Shown here piece by piece: positions 1-24,475 of a DNA stretch of 64,000 nucleotides. Below the pieces are notes generated by a model that ran no database searches, was not told the DNA's origin, and saw only the letters and a list, made by a program, of their open reading frames with translations. A program made the translations under genes and the position numbers. The stretch spans positions 22,753,642 to 22,817,641 of the forward strand of contig NC_081831.1 of the NCBI RefSeq assembly GCF_030867095.1. The letters are read 5' to 3'. How positions within the stretch are numbered: position 1 is the first letter of the stretch; each line of letters opens with the position of its first letter. The stretch is from Alligator mississippiensis. Its lineage: Eukaryota; Chordata; Crocodylia; Alligatoridae.

Positions 1-13420
<13,420 letters not shown>

Positions 13421-13609
13421 GTCCTGCGCCCGCACCCGCACCCGCACCCGCCCACAGCGGCCCCGCACGCGGCAGCGGGGGAGGGGGCGGGGGGCGGCGC
13501 GACGGGGCTGCGTGTGCGCGCGTGCCTCGGACGCCTGGGTTCTGGGTGTGTGCGGGGCGGGAGGGGGGGGGTGCGTGTGAGCCTGGGAATGTGCTGGGTT
13601 GAGGGGTTA

Positions 13610-15530
13610 TATAGTGTGCGCGTGTGTGTGCGCGTATATTGCAGTCTGGGTGTGTAGATATGTGCCTGTATGCGCGCACGCATGCTTGTGTATTGCAGTC
13701 TGGATGTATACGTGTGTGTGTGCACGCGTGCTTGTGTATTGCCATCTGGGTGAGTAGATATGTGTGTGTGTGTGAGACCATGAGTGTATGTACATGCGTA
13801 TTGCAGTCTGGATGTGTGTGCAGAAGTATGGGTGCGCACGCACTTCCCTGCACAAGCATGTGCATGCTGGGATGCTCTGTGTCCCTGTGCAGGGTTTGCT
13901 CTGTGTGTGTATGTGTGTGTATTATTTGATGCCTGCGTGTGCACTAACGTGCATGCATGTGACTGCACTAGTGCATGTCAGGATGCTGTATGACTGTGTC
14001 CATGCAGGGTTTGTTCACTGCATCTCTGTGTGTGCTTGTGTGTGTGAGAGACAGGATGTGCTTCTGTGCGCTTGTTTGTGTGTGCACGTGTGTACACACA
14101 CAGGCTTGCTATGCCAGATGAGGCTGTGTGCACATGCTGGGAAGTGCTGCACATACATGATCGCACTCTGTAGCAAGCTGCTGCCTTGAATGTGTGCCTG
14201 TGAGTGTGCACACACATGCATGTGTTCCAGGGTGCTGTCTCTCTGACACACGCATAGAGTCTGTCATGCCATTGCTTGCATCACATAAAATGTGCACACA
14301 TGTCAACCAGGGACACAGGCCCAGCAGAGAACTGCATTACCCCAAAGGGGTTCCCAACATACACATAGACACATATGTATGCGCACTCATGTATTCTTTT
14401 AGTGTTATGCCAAACACATAGACCTTCCCCACACTTCTCTCTCACACACACACACAGACACACACACATGTGTGAAAACACATACACGTACCCCCACAGC
14501 TGTGACACCTCCACCCATCCCCACAGCCACCAGCCAGGCTGGTAGGGCCCCAGGCTTCATACTTCCCCCCTCCAGCTCCTCACAGCCCCTGGTGTCCCCC
14601 CCCCCGATCCCTCACAGCCAGGACAGCTCTGTGCTTCTGGGGTTGCAGCTGAGGCTGGGGTGGAGCCGGACAGTTATAGGTGATAAGCATGGAGCTCCTG
14701 GGGGTCTCATCCATGTCTGTGTGGGGCTGGGCACACTGAAGTGGAACCAAGAGGCATCAAGGGGGGTGTATATGTGTGGTAGCATGTGCATGTGTGGCCA
14801 TGCATGTGGTCACACATATATTCAGTAGTCCATGGGTGTATGTGTGTGTATGTTCTGATACAGGAGGTGTGCACATGGGGTGTTTATCATGCATGTGTGT
14901 TCATACTGCAGTCCTGCATGTGTGTGTACATGCATGTGCACATATATGTGCATATATGCATTGTGCGTGGGGGTGGTTGCATTTTTGGGTTCATGCCCAT
15001 AGAATGTTTGTGCACATACATGACTGCAGGTGTGTGATGACTGTGTGGAACGGGATGGGCACAGGCACATACATGTAGGTGTGGGGGCTGCTGATGGTGT
15101 GTGCTCACACCTGCCTGTGCACATGGGATCTAAATTGGGACCATACACACATGTGGAGCAACTGTGAGTGGCTGTGAGCACCATGTGTGTGCAGAGGGCA
15201 GGGGTACAGAGGGTATGCACTCAAGGGGGGTGAGTGTGCACAGTTGTGTAACACACACATGAGCTTATATGGAACGTCATAAGCAGTTGATCACAGAACA
15301 TGTGTTGATGGCTGCATACCACTGTGTGCCCATGCATGCAGCATACATATGACAGCGCATGTAGTTAGCCATATATGACCATGGTTGCCTGCACACTTGC
15401 ACAGGTAGTATACACACCTGTCTGTAAATGCATGTATGTGCATGTACAGCCTTCTGTATGTGCACAGATGTAGCTATATGCACATGTGCACATGTGTGCT
15501 GGGGCATGTCTGGCTTCATGTATATGAAGC
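13610..15530. repeat. GT/TGCA-rich low-complexity tract
   Basis: Degenerate TGTGTGCATG DNA over about 1.9 kb, broken by less repetitive DNA at 14500-14760. It also has a unit around TATTGCAGTCTGGATGTGT repeated five times at 13635-13815. No gene. Confidence 0.75.
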
Positions 15531-15644
15531 TGCCTCCCACTTCCAGGTCTCCACTGTGGCCTAAGCCCCCAAAGGAACAAACTGGGCCCCCAGCCCAGAC
15601 ACTGCATGTGTGTGTGCCCATGCCATGCCTGGGGCACCTCTTAC

Positions 15645-15676
15645 CTGCTGCTTTTCCGGGGCAAGGGCAGGTCTTT
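15645..15676 (-). CDS. MAST1: Alternative MAST1 second coding exon
   Basis: A 32-nt exon lies between an acceptor CCTTGCAG and a donor CAG|GTAAGA. It reads KDLPLPRKS plus AG, which the first base of MAST1 exon 2 (10607) completes to Ser. MAST2 and MAST3 carry KELSLPRRG at the matching place, from family knowledge. It enters in phase 0, as needed after the exon at 18414-18452, and leaves in phase 2, exactly as the standard exon 1 (13359-13420) does. Confidence 0.75.
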
Positions 15677-15849
15677 CTGCAAGGCAAGCAGAGGGAGGGC
15701 ATGAGGGTCGGGGGTGGCATAGGGGGAGCACAGAGCCAGAAGCTGCATTTGTACAGCATCTGGAGCAGGGATTGAGGGGGCAATCCAGAGCTGGACTCCT
15801 GAGTTGTGATGAAGTCATGATCACTGTTAAGTGAACCAGAGGTGCCTCA

Positions 15850-16330
15850 TCTGGCACTAGGAGATGGCTGGTTTTGGGGTGGGGCATTGGGGTTGGGTAT
15901 AACAGGGACCCAGTACTGGACTGCAGCTGGCTCTGGAGTGGGCATCATGGCTGAGGAATACAGGACCCTTCACCTGGCACCAACATGGTCTGAAGGTAGG
16001 GCATAAGAGCTGGGTATAACAGGGACCCCTTTGCCAGTGCTGGGATGTAGCTGGCTCTTGGGTGGGCATCAAGGCTGGGGATATAGGCTCCTCACCTGTC
16101 ACTAACATGCAGCTGGCTCTGGGGTGGGTGTCAGGGGCTGGGTATAACAGCTATGCGACTCCTGGGTTGCAGCAGGCTCTGGGTGGGGCATGATGGCTGG
16201 ATATAACAGGGTCCCTTCTTCCAATCTTGGCATGTGGCCGGCTCTGGGGTGGGTGTCAGGGCTGGGGGTACAGGACCCCTCACCTGGCACCAATATGCAG
16301 CTGAATCTGGGGTGGAGCATGTGGACAGCA
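15850..16330 (+). repeat. Family-B tandem repeat (~58-75 bp unit)
   Basis: Seven or so units, each with GCAGCTGGCTCTGGGGTGGG, then a short variable piece, then GCTGGGTATAACAGGGACCC. The same family recurs in both orientations at 17400, 26620, 27840, 30040, 30930, 45090, 62280 and 63060. Confidence 0.85.
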
Positions 16331-16339
16331 CCCCCTGCT

Positions 16340-18400
16340 GGAACCCCTGCAACCCAACTCCCTACAGCTGCAGGGGAGGGGGAGGTGTCATTTCTGCTGT
16401 GCTGGCAGCTAAGTGCTCTGATCCCATTATCCCCAGAGCTTCTCAGTGATCTAACCCCATGCCCAGGCCTGGCACCTGCGTGTCTGCGCATCCCCATCTG
16501 TCTGTCCTTCTGAGTCACCCCCTGGCTGTGGGGGCTGCGGCAGCCAGTTTGGGGGTGCAGGACCTGGGGTGTTCCTGAAGGGCATTTCACAACCACATGC
16601 TTACTTCATGCATGCCGTCTCTCACACGCACTCACACAGGTGTTTGCTTGACCCCAGCTGACCTCAAGGCACCCTGGAAGAGCCTGCTTCTGGGGTGAAG
16701 CATCAGGGGAGGGATGCAAGCTGCCCTTTCACCCCCACAGGCTGTGATGCAGCCACCTCTGGGGTGGAGTGTGGCAGCCTCCAACCAACAACATACGGCC
16801 TCAGTTGGATGGAAACCTTCCCTCTGCCTAGCAGAAGGTACCAGGCCTGGACACTAGGGTACACACCTGCCACCGCATACACAGGCCAGGTTCCCTGCTC
16901 CATGCCACAGCTACACCCCATTTCTGTTGCTTCTGGCTGGGGATCTCCCTCCACACAGAGACCGCATCCAATTTTTCTTGGCTTCCAAAGCAGGGCCTGT
17001 GCCCAACCCACCATGCCACACCCTAGCCTGGCCTCCCCTGCTGTTGCCCCATCTGACCATGCAACCAACACGTGTGTGAGCTGGGGACACGTGATGGAGG
17101 CACTGGGGAATGGGCACAGCCTCTTCCCTGCTTCTGCAGGAGACCAGGGCTGGACACAGACCACCACCCCATTTCCCCCATGGTGCAATATAGAGCAGCC
17201 CCCAGATTTCTCTATCCTCCCTTCCACTGCTGCGAGGGGGGCAGGGTCCTTCCAGTCCCCCCTCCCCCCTCCCCCACTGCTGGACCCCACTTCCAGGGCT
17301 CCTCCAGCAGGTACCCTTCTCTTTCCAATGCCTCCCCTCCACATAGGGAATGGATCCAGGTGGGAGGAGTGCAGAAGGGTAGAAAGAAAGGGTACTGGAG
17401 CCTTGACAGCAGGGGCCCCTTGTCTGGTGCTGGGATGCAGCTGACTCTGGGGTGGGGCATTGGGCACTGGGTATAGCAGGGGCCCCTTGCCCAGCCCTGG
17501 GATGCAGCTGGCTCTGGACTGGGGTATTGGGGCTGCTAAAGACTTTAAGACAGGAAATGAAGGCAAAGCAGGGTGGAGTTTTCCAGTGGCCTCCCCCAGG
17601 GTTTAACCCCTTGGCTGCTGGGGGCCAGGCAGTGCCAGGGGTTCTGAGGCACCTGGCATGACACAAACATGTTTACAGCTGTGCTGCAGCCGGGGGCCCC
17701 GGGGGGGGAGGGGGGGCAGGCTCTGGGGGAGGGACTTTCCATCACACATCTAGTTGTAGGGAGGGCAGAGCTGCATGCGGGGGGGGGGGGGGCAGCCAGT
17801 GATCCTTTTGTTCCTTACCCCAAATAAGAAGTTCCCCCCACTTCAGTGCTGGCTACAGCACCCCCGCCCCCAGAAAGGGAGGTAGGGCCACAGCAGGAAA
17901 ACTAAGGCAGAGAAGGGGATGGCAGAGCTGGGGCCCTGCGGGCAGTTGGGGGATAAGTGGGAACCACCTGGAGAGAGAATCTAGGTGTCCAGGGAGGGGC
18001 TTTACCTCCCAAGATCCCATCTATTACCAAACCCTGGGGGGGGGGGTGTGGGCAGGGGGGCACCTAGATGTCCAGACTCTCAGCTCTCACCACTAGCCCC
18101 TTGCATCTCTCTCAGGGCCCGCTCAGCATGCCCTAAAGCCCCATTGAAAGCCCCATTACCCAGCCCAGCTGTGACCCTCCAGGAGACAGACCCCCACCCT
18201 GCACCCCCTGCCCCCCAGGCCCAGGGGGTCCAGATTTTGGGGTCTTCTTCCTGCGATACCCGGGGGTGCCCCTGTGGGGGGGCACACAGATGAGGTGGGG
18301 CACCCTGGAGAGCACCAGCCCCACAGATGAACGGGGGGGGGGGTGCCTACAGCCTCCTTCACATGCTTGCACATGCTTGTACATACATGCACACGCCCCG
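16340..18400. other. MAST1 alternative intron, no further exon seen
   Basis: Mixed DNA with single family-B copies at 17430-17530 and a polypurine/polypyrimidine piece at 17240-17290. I searched both strands for paired splice sites with conserved coding and found none. Confidence 0.4.
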
Positions 18401-18413
18401 CAGGCCCCCTCAC

Positions 18414-18452
18414 CTGCAGCCGCCGCCTCCGGATGATGCCTGAGTCGTCCAT
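18414..18452 (-). CDS. MAST1: Alternative MAST1 first coding exon (MAST2/3-type N-terminus)
   Basis: An ATG at 18450-18452 opens a 13-codon exon, MDDSGIIRRRRLQ, ending in a perfect CAG|GTGAGG donor in phase 0. It resembles the N-terminus of MAST3 (MDESSLLRRRGLQ, recalled from general knowledge). It would splice to the 32-nt exon at 15645-15676 and then to MAST1 exon 2 at 10519-10607, keeping frame throughout. The result replaces the MFRRTK-type start with MDDSGII...[20 protein letters not shown]. No transcript evidence is available here, so the exon call is inference from splice signals, phase and paralogue similarity. If used, it implies a second promoter upstream of 18.45 kb. Confidence 0.75.
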
Positions 18453-18788
18453 GACTGGCACTGGGGGGTGGAGGGGGGGGGGCGGCTCCGGCGCTGCGGC
18501 GCCCGCACCAGCCTGGCACCGATCTAGCTGCCCGGGGGTAAGGGGGGGAAGGGAGGGGCCTTGGGGGGCTCTAGGGGGTCCCTACTCCCCCCAGACTCAG
18601 CCGCCTGGACCAGTTCTGCCCCCGGCCTGGGCACCCCGCTGCGGCCCCCCCTGCCCGGCCATGCCGCCCTGCCGATGCAGCTGGCTCTGGGGGGCGGTGC
18701 CTGGCTGGAGTGGGGGGGAGGGAGGAATGGAGCCAGCTCCCCCCTCCCATCCTCCTCCAGCCCGGGGGGGTGGTCCTAGGCACTCCCT

Positions 18789-18803
18789 GCTGCCATAGCA
18801 ACA
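18789..18803. promoter_or_regulatory. Single near-palindromic X-box 340 bp upstream of the alternative MAST1 start
   Basis: CTGCCATAGCAACAG is a near-perfect X-box (GTTGCCATRGCAAC), 338 bp from the ATG at 18452. It supports a promoter for the upstream MAST1 exons. Confidence 0.5.
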
Positions 18804-18917
18804 GCACCCCCCACCCCAAGAATATTAACCACTGCAAGTCCAGAGAGTGGCTGAGAGCGGAAGCTCCGCCCGCTCTGCAGATGCCCCCCCCCGCAGGTGT
18901 CCGGGCTCCCATAAATT

Positions 18918-19359
18918 GCTTTGCATTATTTATTGCTTAATTAACCCCTCCCTTCCCGGAGCGCCCTAGGGCTAGCCCAAGGAAGGAGTGGGGGAGGGGG
19001 CACAGACCCTAGCCCCCTCAACATAAGCCCCACCCCTATAACTCCTCCCCTCCCCTCTATTGGCTCCTCCTCCTTCCTCCACCTCCGATTGGCTTCATCA
19101 GCCCCTCCCCCTCTCCAACCTGGACATATGCTAAAATCATTATGCATTATTCATGACGCCCTGCCTGGTTGGCCGTGGGCAGGGTGGGGGCTAGGCTAGC
19201 TCCTGGCCTGAGGTGGGTGGGGAGGGGAGCTGACATGCAATGAGTTTGCTGAGTCTCCCCCCGCACCCGCAGCCTAGTAAATTCCCAGCCAGGCCGGGCC
19301 AGGCTATAGAAATTTGCCTCGATTAAATAAATATTCACGAGCAGGTGCATTATTCATGA
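18918..19359. promoter_or_regulatory. Three related AT-rich elements (TGCATTATTCATGA type)
   Basis: TGCATTATTCATGA occurs exactly at 19143-19156 and again at 19346-19359, with a variant TGCATTATTTATTG at 18922-18935. The neighbourhood also has TTAATTAACC and AAATAAATATTC. Such AT islands stand out in very GC-rich DNA and fit POU/homeodomain binding; the factor is unknown. An X-box array follows directly. Confidence 0.45.
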
Positions 19360-19420
19360 GAGGGCGGGGCTGGGGCTGGGGCTGGGGAGGGGAACAGGAT
19401 GCGCCAGCCCTGGGGTCCCC

Positions 19421-19612
19421 GGGTGCCATGGAGATTCTAGAACCCACTCCCCCATTGGTTGCCGGGGAGACCAGAGAACATAGGTCCCCCTCAACGCCCC
19501 ACGTTGCCCGGGAGACTGGGGAGCAGGAGGCTGCTGTTACCGTGGAAACGCGAGAATGTGTTCCCCGGTTGCCAGGGAGCTCAGGGGGCTCAGGCCTCTG
19601 GTCTCCAAGGGA
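19421..19612. promoter_or_regulatory. Array of RFX X-box-like motifs upstream of MAST1
   Basis: Motifs of the form GTTGCCnnGGnnAC recur at about 19421 (GGTGCCATGGAGAT), 19457 (GGTTGCCGGGGAGACC), 19502 (CGTTGCCCGGGAGACT), 19536 (GTTACCGTGGAAAC, the best) and 19567 (GGTTGCCAGGGAGC), with a weak sixth near 19600. Spacing is 31-45 bp. RFX factors bind such inverted half sites. The array is about 1 kb upstream of the alternative MAST1 first exon. Confidence 0.5.
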
Positions 19613-19814
19613 GCTGGCTGCCGGGGCCACAGGGTCTCCGGGTGCAGGGCGGTGGGGATCGATGGGGCGGAGCAGGGAGGGGGCAGTGGGGGTAATTGCA
19701 GCTGGCGCCTGCCCGGGGGGACGCGTGGCCTAAAGGACCGGTTAAAGGGAATCGATAGCGGCAGATGGGCCTGGCGGGCGGAAAGGGCCCGTACTGGGAG
19801 GGGGGGGCACGTGT

Positions 19815-19826
19815 GTGGCTGCAAAG

Positions 19827-19873
<47 letters not shown>

Positions 19874-20500
19874 CACCTATATATGTATGTGCATACATCT
19901 TTGTGTGTGTGTGCAAGTGTGTGCACGCACAGGTGTAAGAGTGTAGGTGTGTGTATGTGTGTGCAGTTGTACAAGCATGTGTGAGCGTGCCTTTGTGCGT
20001 ATATGTGCAAGTGGGTGTGTGGGTATGTGTACCTGGGTGCATGTGCATGTGAGTGCATGTGTACAAGTGTGTGTGTGCAAGTGTGTTTGTGTGCATGTGT
20101 TTGTGCACCAGTGTGTGCACAAGTGTGCATGCATACACTTTTAAGCATATGTGCAAAGGTGTGTGCATGTGTGCACGTGCACATCCATGGACAACTGTGT
20201 GCACCTATGTGTGTTCGTGCAGGTGAGTGCAGTGTGTACAAGTGTGTGTACTTGTGCATATGCATGTGCATGAACATGTGTGAGTATATGTGTGTGCACA
20301 TCTGTGCACATTTGTGTGTATATGCTTATGTTGGTGTGCGTGTAACAATGCCTGTTTGTGTAAGTGTATGTGTACATTTTTGCACATGTGCATGTATCTG
20401 TGCATATGTGTATCCGTGCATGTGTGTGTATATGCCCTGTGTACACCCACGTGCTCTTGGCTGCCTAGTATAGGTAGCTGTGTGCGTGTACCCACAGTGC
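19815..20500. repeat. (GT)21 run and degenerate GT tract
   Basis: A pure dinucleotide run at 19829-19871 followed by 600 bp of diverged TGTGTGCA DNA up to the CR1 tail. Confidence 0.9.
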
Positions 20501-20507
20501 CTACATG

Positions 20508-20985
20508 TTTCATAGATTTCATAGACATTAGGGCTGGAAAGGACCTCGGAAGATCATCGAGTCCAGCCCCCTGCCCAAAGGGCAGGAAGTCAGCTGGGGT
20601 CATAGGATCCCAGCAAGATAAGCATCCAGTTTGCTCTTGAAGGTGTTCAATGTAGGCGCTTGAACCACCTCCGGTGGCAGGCTGTTCCAGGCCCTGAGGG
20701 CTCGGACAGTAAAGAAATTCTTCCTTATGTCCAGCCTGAAACGGTCTTGTAGTAGTTTATGACCGTTCAACCTAGTCGTCATCCCTTGGGGCGCTCTGGT
20801 GAACAAACGTTCCCCCAGATACTGGTGGTCACCCCTGATAAACTTATAAGTGGCCATCAGATCACCTCTGAGCCTGCACTTTTCCAGGCTAAAGAGCCCC
20901 ATGGCTCTCAGCCTGTCATCGTAGGGTCTGCTTCCCTGACCTCTGATCATGCGTGTGGCTCTTCTCTGGACTCTCTCAAGCTTCT
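20508..20985 (-). mobile_element. CR1 LINE, 5'-truncated, 3' end of ORF2 and tail
   Basis: On the minus strand a frame reads LERVQRRATRMIRGQGSRPY, then SLEKCRLRGDLMATYKFIRG and RKNFFTVRALRAWNSLPPEV, the C-terminal end of the CR1 reverse transcriptase ORF. It runs without stop or frameshift to its terminator near 20600. A short 3' UTR follows and ends in two TTTCATAGA units (seen on the + strand), the CR1 type of 3' microsatellite tail. The 5' end is cut at about 20985, where a TCTTC repeat begins. The intact frame suggests a fairly young copy. CR1 is the dominant LINE of birds, crocodilians and turtles. Confidence 0.92.
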
Positions 20986-21043
20986 CTTCTCTCTCTTCTC
21001 TTCTTCTCTTCTCTTCTCTTCTCTTCTCTTCTCTTCTCTTCTC
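20981..21043. repeat. (TCTTC)n microsatellite abutting the CR1 5' truncation
   Basis: A pentanucleotide run of about a dozen units, with some TCTCTCTTC interruptions at its left. It starts exactly where CR1 similarity stops, so the LINE may have ended in, or seeded, the array. Confidence 0.9.
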
Positions 21044-21044
21044 G

Positions 21045-23690
21045 GAAGGGGAGTCGGGGATGGAGGTTTACAGCAGGGGGTGCTGCGAGCCCGGACGACT
21101 GGGTTACCCTGGTGCATGGATGTTGCACGGGTACGCGTGTTTTCTTGTTTGCACACACGCGTGGCAGGACCCCTGGGCCTGCTAGTCACCTTTGCATATG
21201 CGCAAGGACCCCCGATGATTGCGCACACGGGTGTGCTAGCTCCTCGGGCGCAGGCCCTGCGACTCCCCTGTGGGAGGAGGCACCCCCACATCCCTGCCCC
21301 CCACCTCTCCGCTGGGGAGCTGGAGGGGCTGGCGCTGTCCACGGTGCTGCATCCGAGTGAATGAAGGGTTGGAGCTCTCCAGGGTCCTGCAGTCGGGGAA
21401 GCCCGGACGCCTCGGTTCTCTCCAGTTTTGGGAGGGGGTGGGGTTGGGGGGGGAGGGAAAGAGCAAGGGAGGCTGGGGGCCGAACGCCTGGGTCTTCATC
21501 CCAGCTTCGTCCCTGCCTTGCTGTGGCTCCCTGGAGAAGTCCCACCTCACTCCATGCCTCAGTTTCCCCGCTCAGGAAAATGCGCCCCCCACACTCCAGG
21601 GATCTATGCGGGGGGGGGGGTCCGTAACACACGTAATAGCTTTGCCTCATACTCTAACCCCCTTAACCCTACTCCCCTTCCAAACCTGGAGAGAACCTAG
21701 GCTTCCAGGCTTCTTTGGCTTCAACCCCCCCACAGCTCCAACCCCCAGGTCCCCTCTCTTCCCATCAGTCCAGCATGGGGCTGACCGGGGGGCTCGGGGG
21801 GTGGGGGAGCGGGGGCTAAACTACCCCCGCCCCACCCGGCACCAGATGGCCCAGGCGGGGCCGAAGGACTAATCCTTACCTGCTAATCCAGGCCGGGTTT
21901 ACCGGCATCAGCGCCGTCCCCCCACCGTCCCCTCCCGGCCTCCGGATCACGGCAAGGCCTGCCCGGGAACACCTCCACCCCCCAGCACCCAGAGCCCAGG
22001 GTACCCCCGCCCCGCCCCTGGGAGCCTCTGGGCGGGAAGGGGGGGTGGGGTGGGACCTGGGGCCCACTCTCCTACCAGAGCTAAGGGTAACCCAGTCGTC
22101 CGGGCTCGCAGCACCCCCTGCTCTAAACCTCCATCCCCGACTCCCCTTCCACAGCTGGAGAGAACACAGGTGTCCGAGATACTCCCCCACAAACTGCGCT
22201 AACCCTCCTGAGCTCACTCTCCTCGAGAGCTGGGGAAAGAACCCAGGCGTCCGGGCTCCCAGCCCCGCCCCCCTTCGGCCCAAGCTGAGATGCAGCCGCC
22301 TCTGGGGTGGAGCACGGGGCGGGGGCTGGGCCGGGCGCAGCTGCAGAGCTGGGGAGGGCGGGAGGTCATTGCAGCAGCCGGTGCTGAAGGAAGCGAACGC
22401 TGCCTTATAGCCTCAGCCGTCGGGACCAGGACCCGGCACCAGCACCCAGGTAGTGGCCAGGGCCCTAGGAGGGGATGGAGAGGGAGCAATTCCCCAGACC
22501 CAATGCCTCCGAGCCTAGAGGGATTCCCCAGCCAGGGGGGGCTGTAGATCGGGAAGACCCCTGCACTGTGTGGAGGGCGCGGATGCCTGGGTTCCATCCC
22601 CAGCTCTGGGGGAGGGGGGCACTCTATCCAGGAAGATCTGGGCCACATGCCTCAGTTTCCCCTGCCCACGGCCGAGCCGTGCAGGATGTCAGGAAAGGGG
22701 GTGTCTAAAGGCAAGAGCGGGTCAGTGGACTGATAGAACCCAGGCGTCCGGGTTCGTTCCCCTCCGGGTCCGGGCTCTAACCCACTAGCCCCCACTGCCC
22801 CCCCAGGGCTAGATAGAACCCAGGCATCCTGGCTCTGTGTCCCAGGGTTCCCAGGTCCAAAGGGCCCGTGGCTGAGCCTGGGGCAGATTTAGAGAGACTT
22901 GGAGACGATGTGGGGGGCAGGCGGATGGGCACTCTTCCTGCCATTGCCCTGTATCCCCACATATGCATATATTTGCATATTGCCTCTATGTACAGATGCA
23001 TCAGTCGCTATTAAACTAAAGTGTGCACGTGTCATTTTACATGCCTTATCCCACTTTATAGGTGGACATGTCGATAGGTCTACATGCAGATATGCAAATG
23101 TTGTGATGACTATAGCTGTATTTATGCATATAGACAGGCAGAGGTGCCTGGCACAGCCTATGAGTTAGTCCTGGCAGACCTGGGATTTTACATGTCTATG
23201 TTATATGTGGACCATGCTAAATGCTACATGTGTGCAATATCACATGCATGTCATATGCATGCCTGATGCAAAGATTATCCTAGATTGCCATGCACGTATT
23301 TGCAGACATAGATACCGATGTTTGTACAGGGTTGTGCATGTCACATACATGTGCCTGTCATTTCACATGTGTGTTCATGCATGTGAAATGACATGAGCAT
23401 ATGCAGATCCTTGTAGGCACACTTGCATACATGTATGTAGAGAATGGTGCATATGTGATTGGTGTCATTATATGTGCATGTTACAGGATATCAAATTTCT
23501 TGACACGGCTTTTTTAAGGGCCCAGCTTCGGGCTGACCCTTCCGACGTGTATTATGGTAGCCAGTGTGGGGTTTGCCTTATTTAGGGTATTACTGTAAGC
23601 CCTGGAGAACCAGCTCAGTTGAATTTTAAGGAAGGGGCACCATTAGGTGCATTATGGTAGTTGGAGGATGAGGAGGGGCTGCCGTAATTC
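21045..23690. other. Intergenic DNA between MAST1 and RTBDN, no gene
   Basis: Family-A fragments (21060-21110, 21400-21480, 21690-21740, 22090-22270, 22580, 22740-22840), then an AT-richer stretch from 22960 to 23700 with ATGCATAT words. Within it ATTATGGTAG occurs twice exactly 100 bp apart (23551 and 23651). Confidence 0.5.
21866..21890. promoter_or_regulatory. Paired CRX/OTX-type sites
   Basis: CTAATCC occurs at 21869-21875 and 21883-21889, 14 bp apart. This is a plausible distal photoreceptor element for RTBDN, but the motif is short. Confidence 0.3.
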
Positions 23691-24013
23691 CCCTAGTAAC
23701 ACGCATCCGTTCGTCATCCTCTCCCCTCGGTGCCCCGGGGTACCATATTACTACTAAGAGAGGGCACCCGAAATGAGGTCCTTGGGGTCACCAGTGTCTG
23801 GAGTGGGGTCCCCAGCTACACTGAACCAACACTAGAGCAGACCAAGGAAGGGGAAACCAAGGCACAGGACTATTCAGTCCAAGGAACCCGTGCACCTGGG
23901 TTCTCTCCTTCCCTGATGAGGGAGGGGGGGAGCGGGGAAGTGACCCCATTCCTCCCCCCCCCCCCCCCCGCAGCCGTGTCTAATTTGGGAGTCACCTTGG
24001 CCATGGCTGGGCC

Positions 24014-24040
24014 CATAATCCCAATCCAATTAGGATCAGA
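24014..24040. promoter_or_regulatory. Photoreceptor-type homeobox cluster upstream of RTBDN
   Basis: TAATCC (24016-24021, CRX/OTX type) lies next to CAATTAG (24027-24033, the RET-1/PCE-1 photoreceptor motif) and GGATCAGATCAG. It is 1.2 kb upstream of the RTBDN coding start, on the far side of the solo LTR, where the noncoding first exon would be expected. Confidence 0.45.
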
Positions 24041-24475
24041 TCAGTCCAGACCCTCCCCCCCCAGCTCAGCCTAGCAGGGAAGACATTGGAGAGGGGAGCA
24101 ATCACCTCCAAGGACTCCACCCACTCCCAGAGAGAACCAAGGTGTCCTGACCCCCTCCCTCAAGAGCCAGGGAGAGAACCCAGGCATCCTGGCTCCCATT
24201 CTTCCCCTCCTCTCACCCACCAGCTCACCCTCTGTGTCCACTTTCAGCACCAAGGGGAGAACCCAGGTATCTGGGCTCCCAGCCCCCCACTCTAACTCTC
24301 CAATATCCCACTCCCTTTCCAGAGCTGGAGAGGTGGAAGAAGGGAGTAAGGTTTCCTGGGTGAGTGAGAGCATGGGGGCTGAGAGTCTAGATGTCTGGGT
24401 TCTCCCCAGCTCTGGGGCTGGGGGGGAGGGAGTACTGGGGGTTTAGAACAGCGGGGTTGGGAGCCAAGAAGCCTG

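Noticed and set aside
16101-17666. Frames of 164-287 residues in the MAST1 alternative intron
   Set aside because: They read family-B units and C-rich DNA; no domain, no consistent splice sites.
20947-21342. 131-residue minus frame upstream of CR1
   Set aside because: It reads the TCTTC array (EEKRREEK) and is not the CR1 frame.
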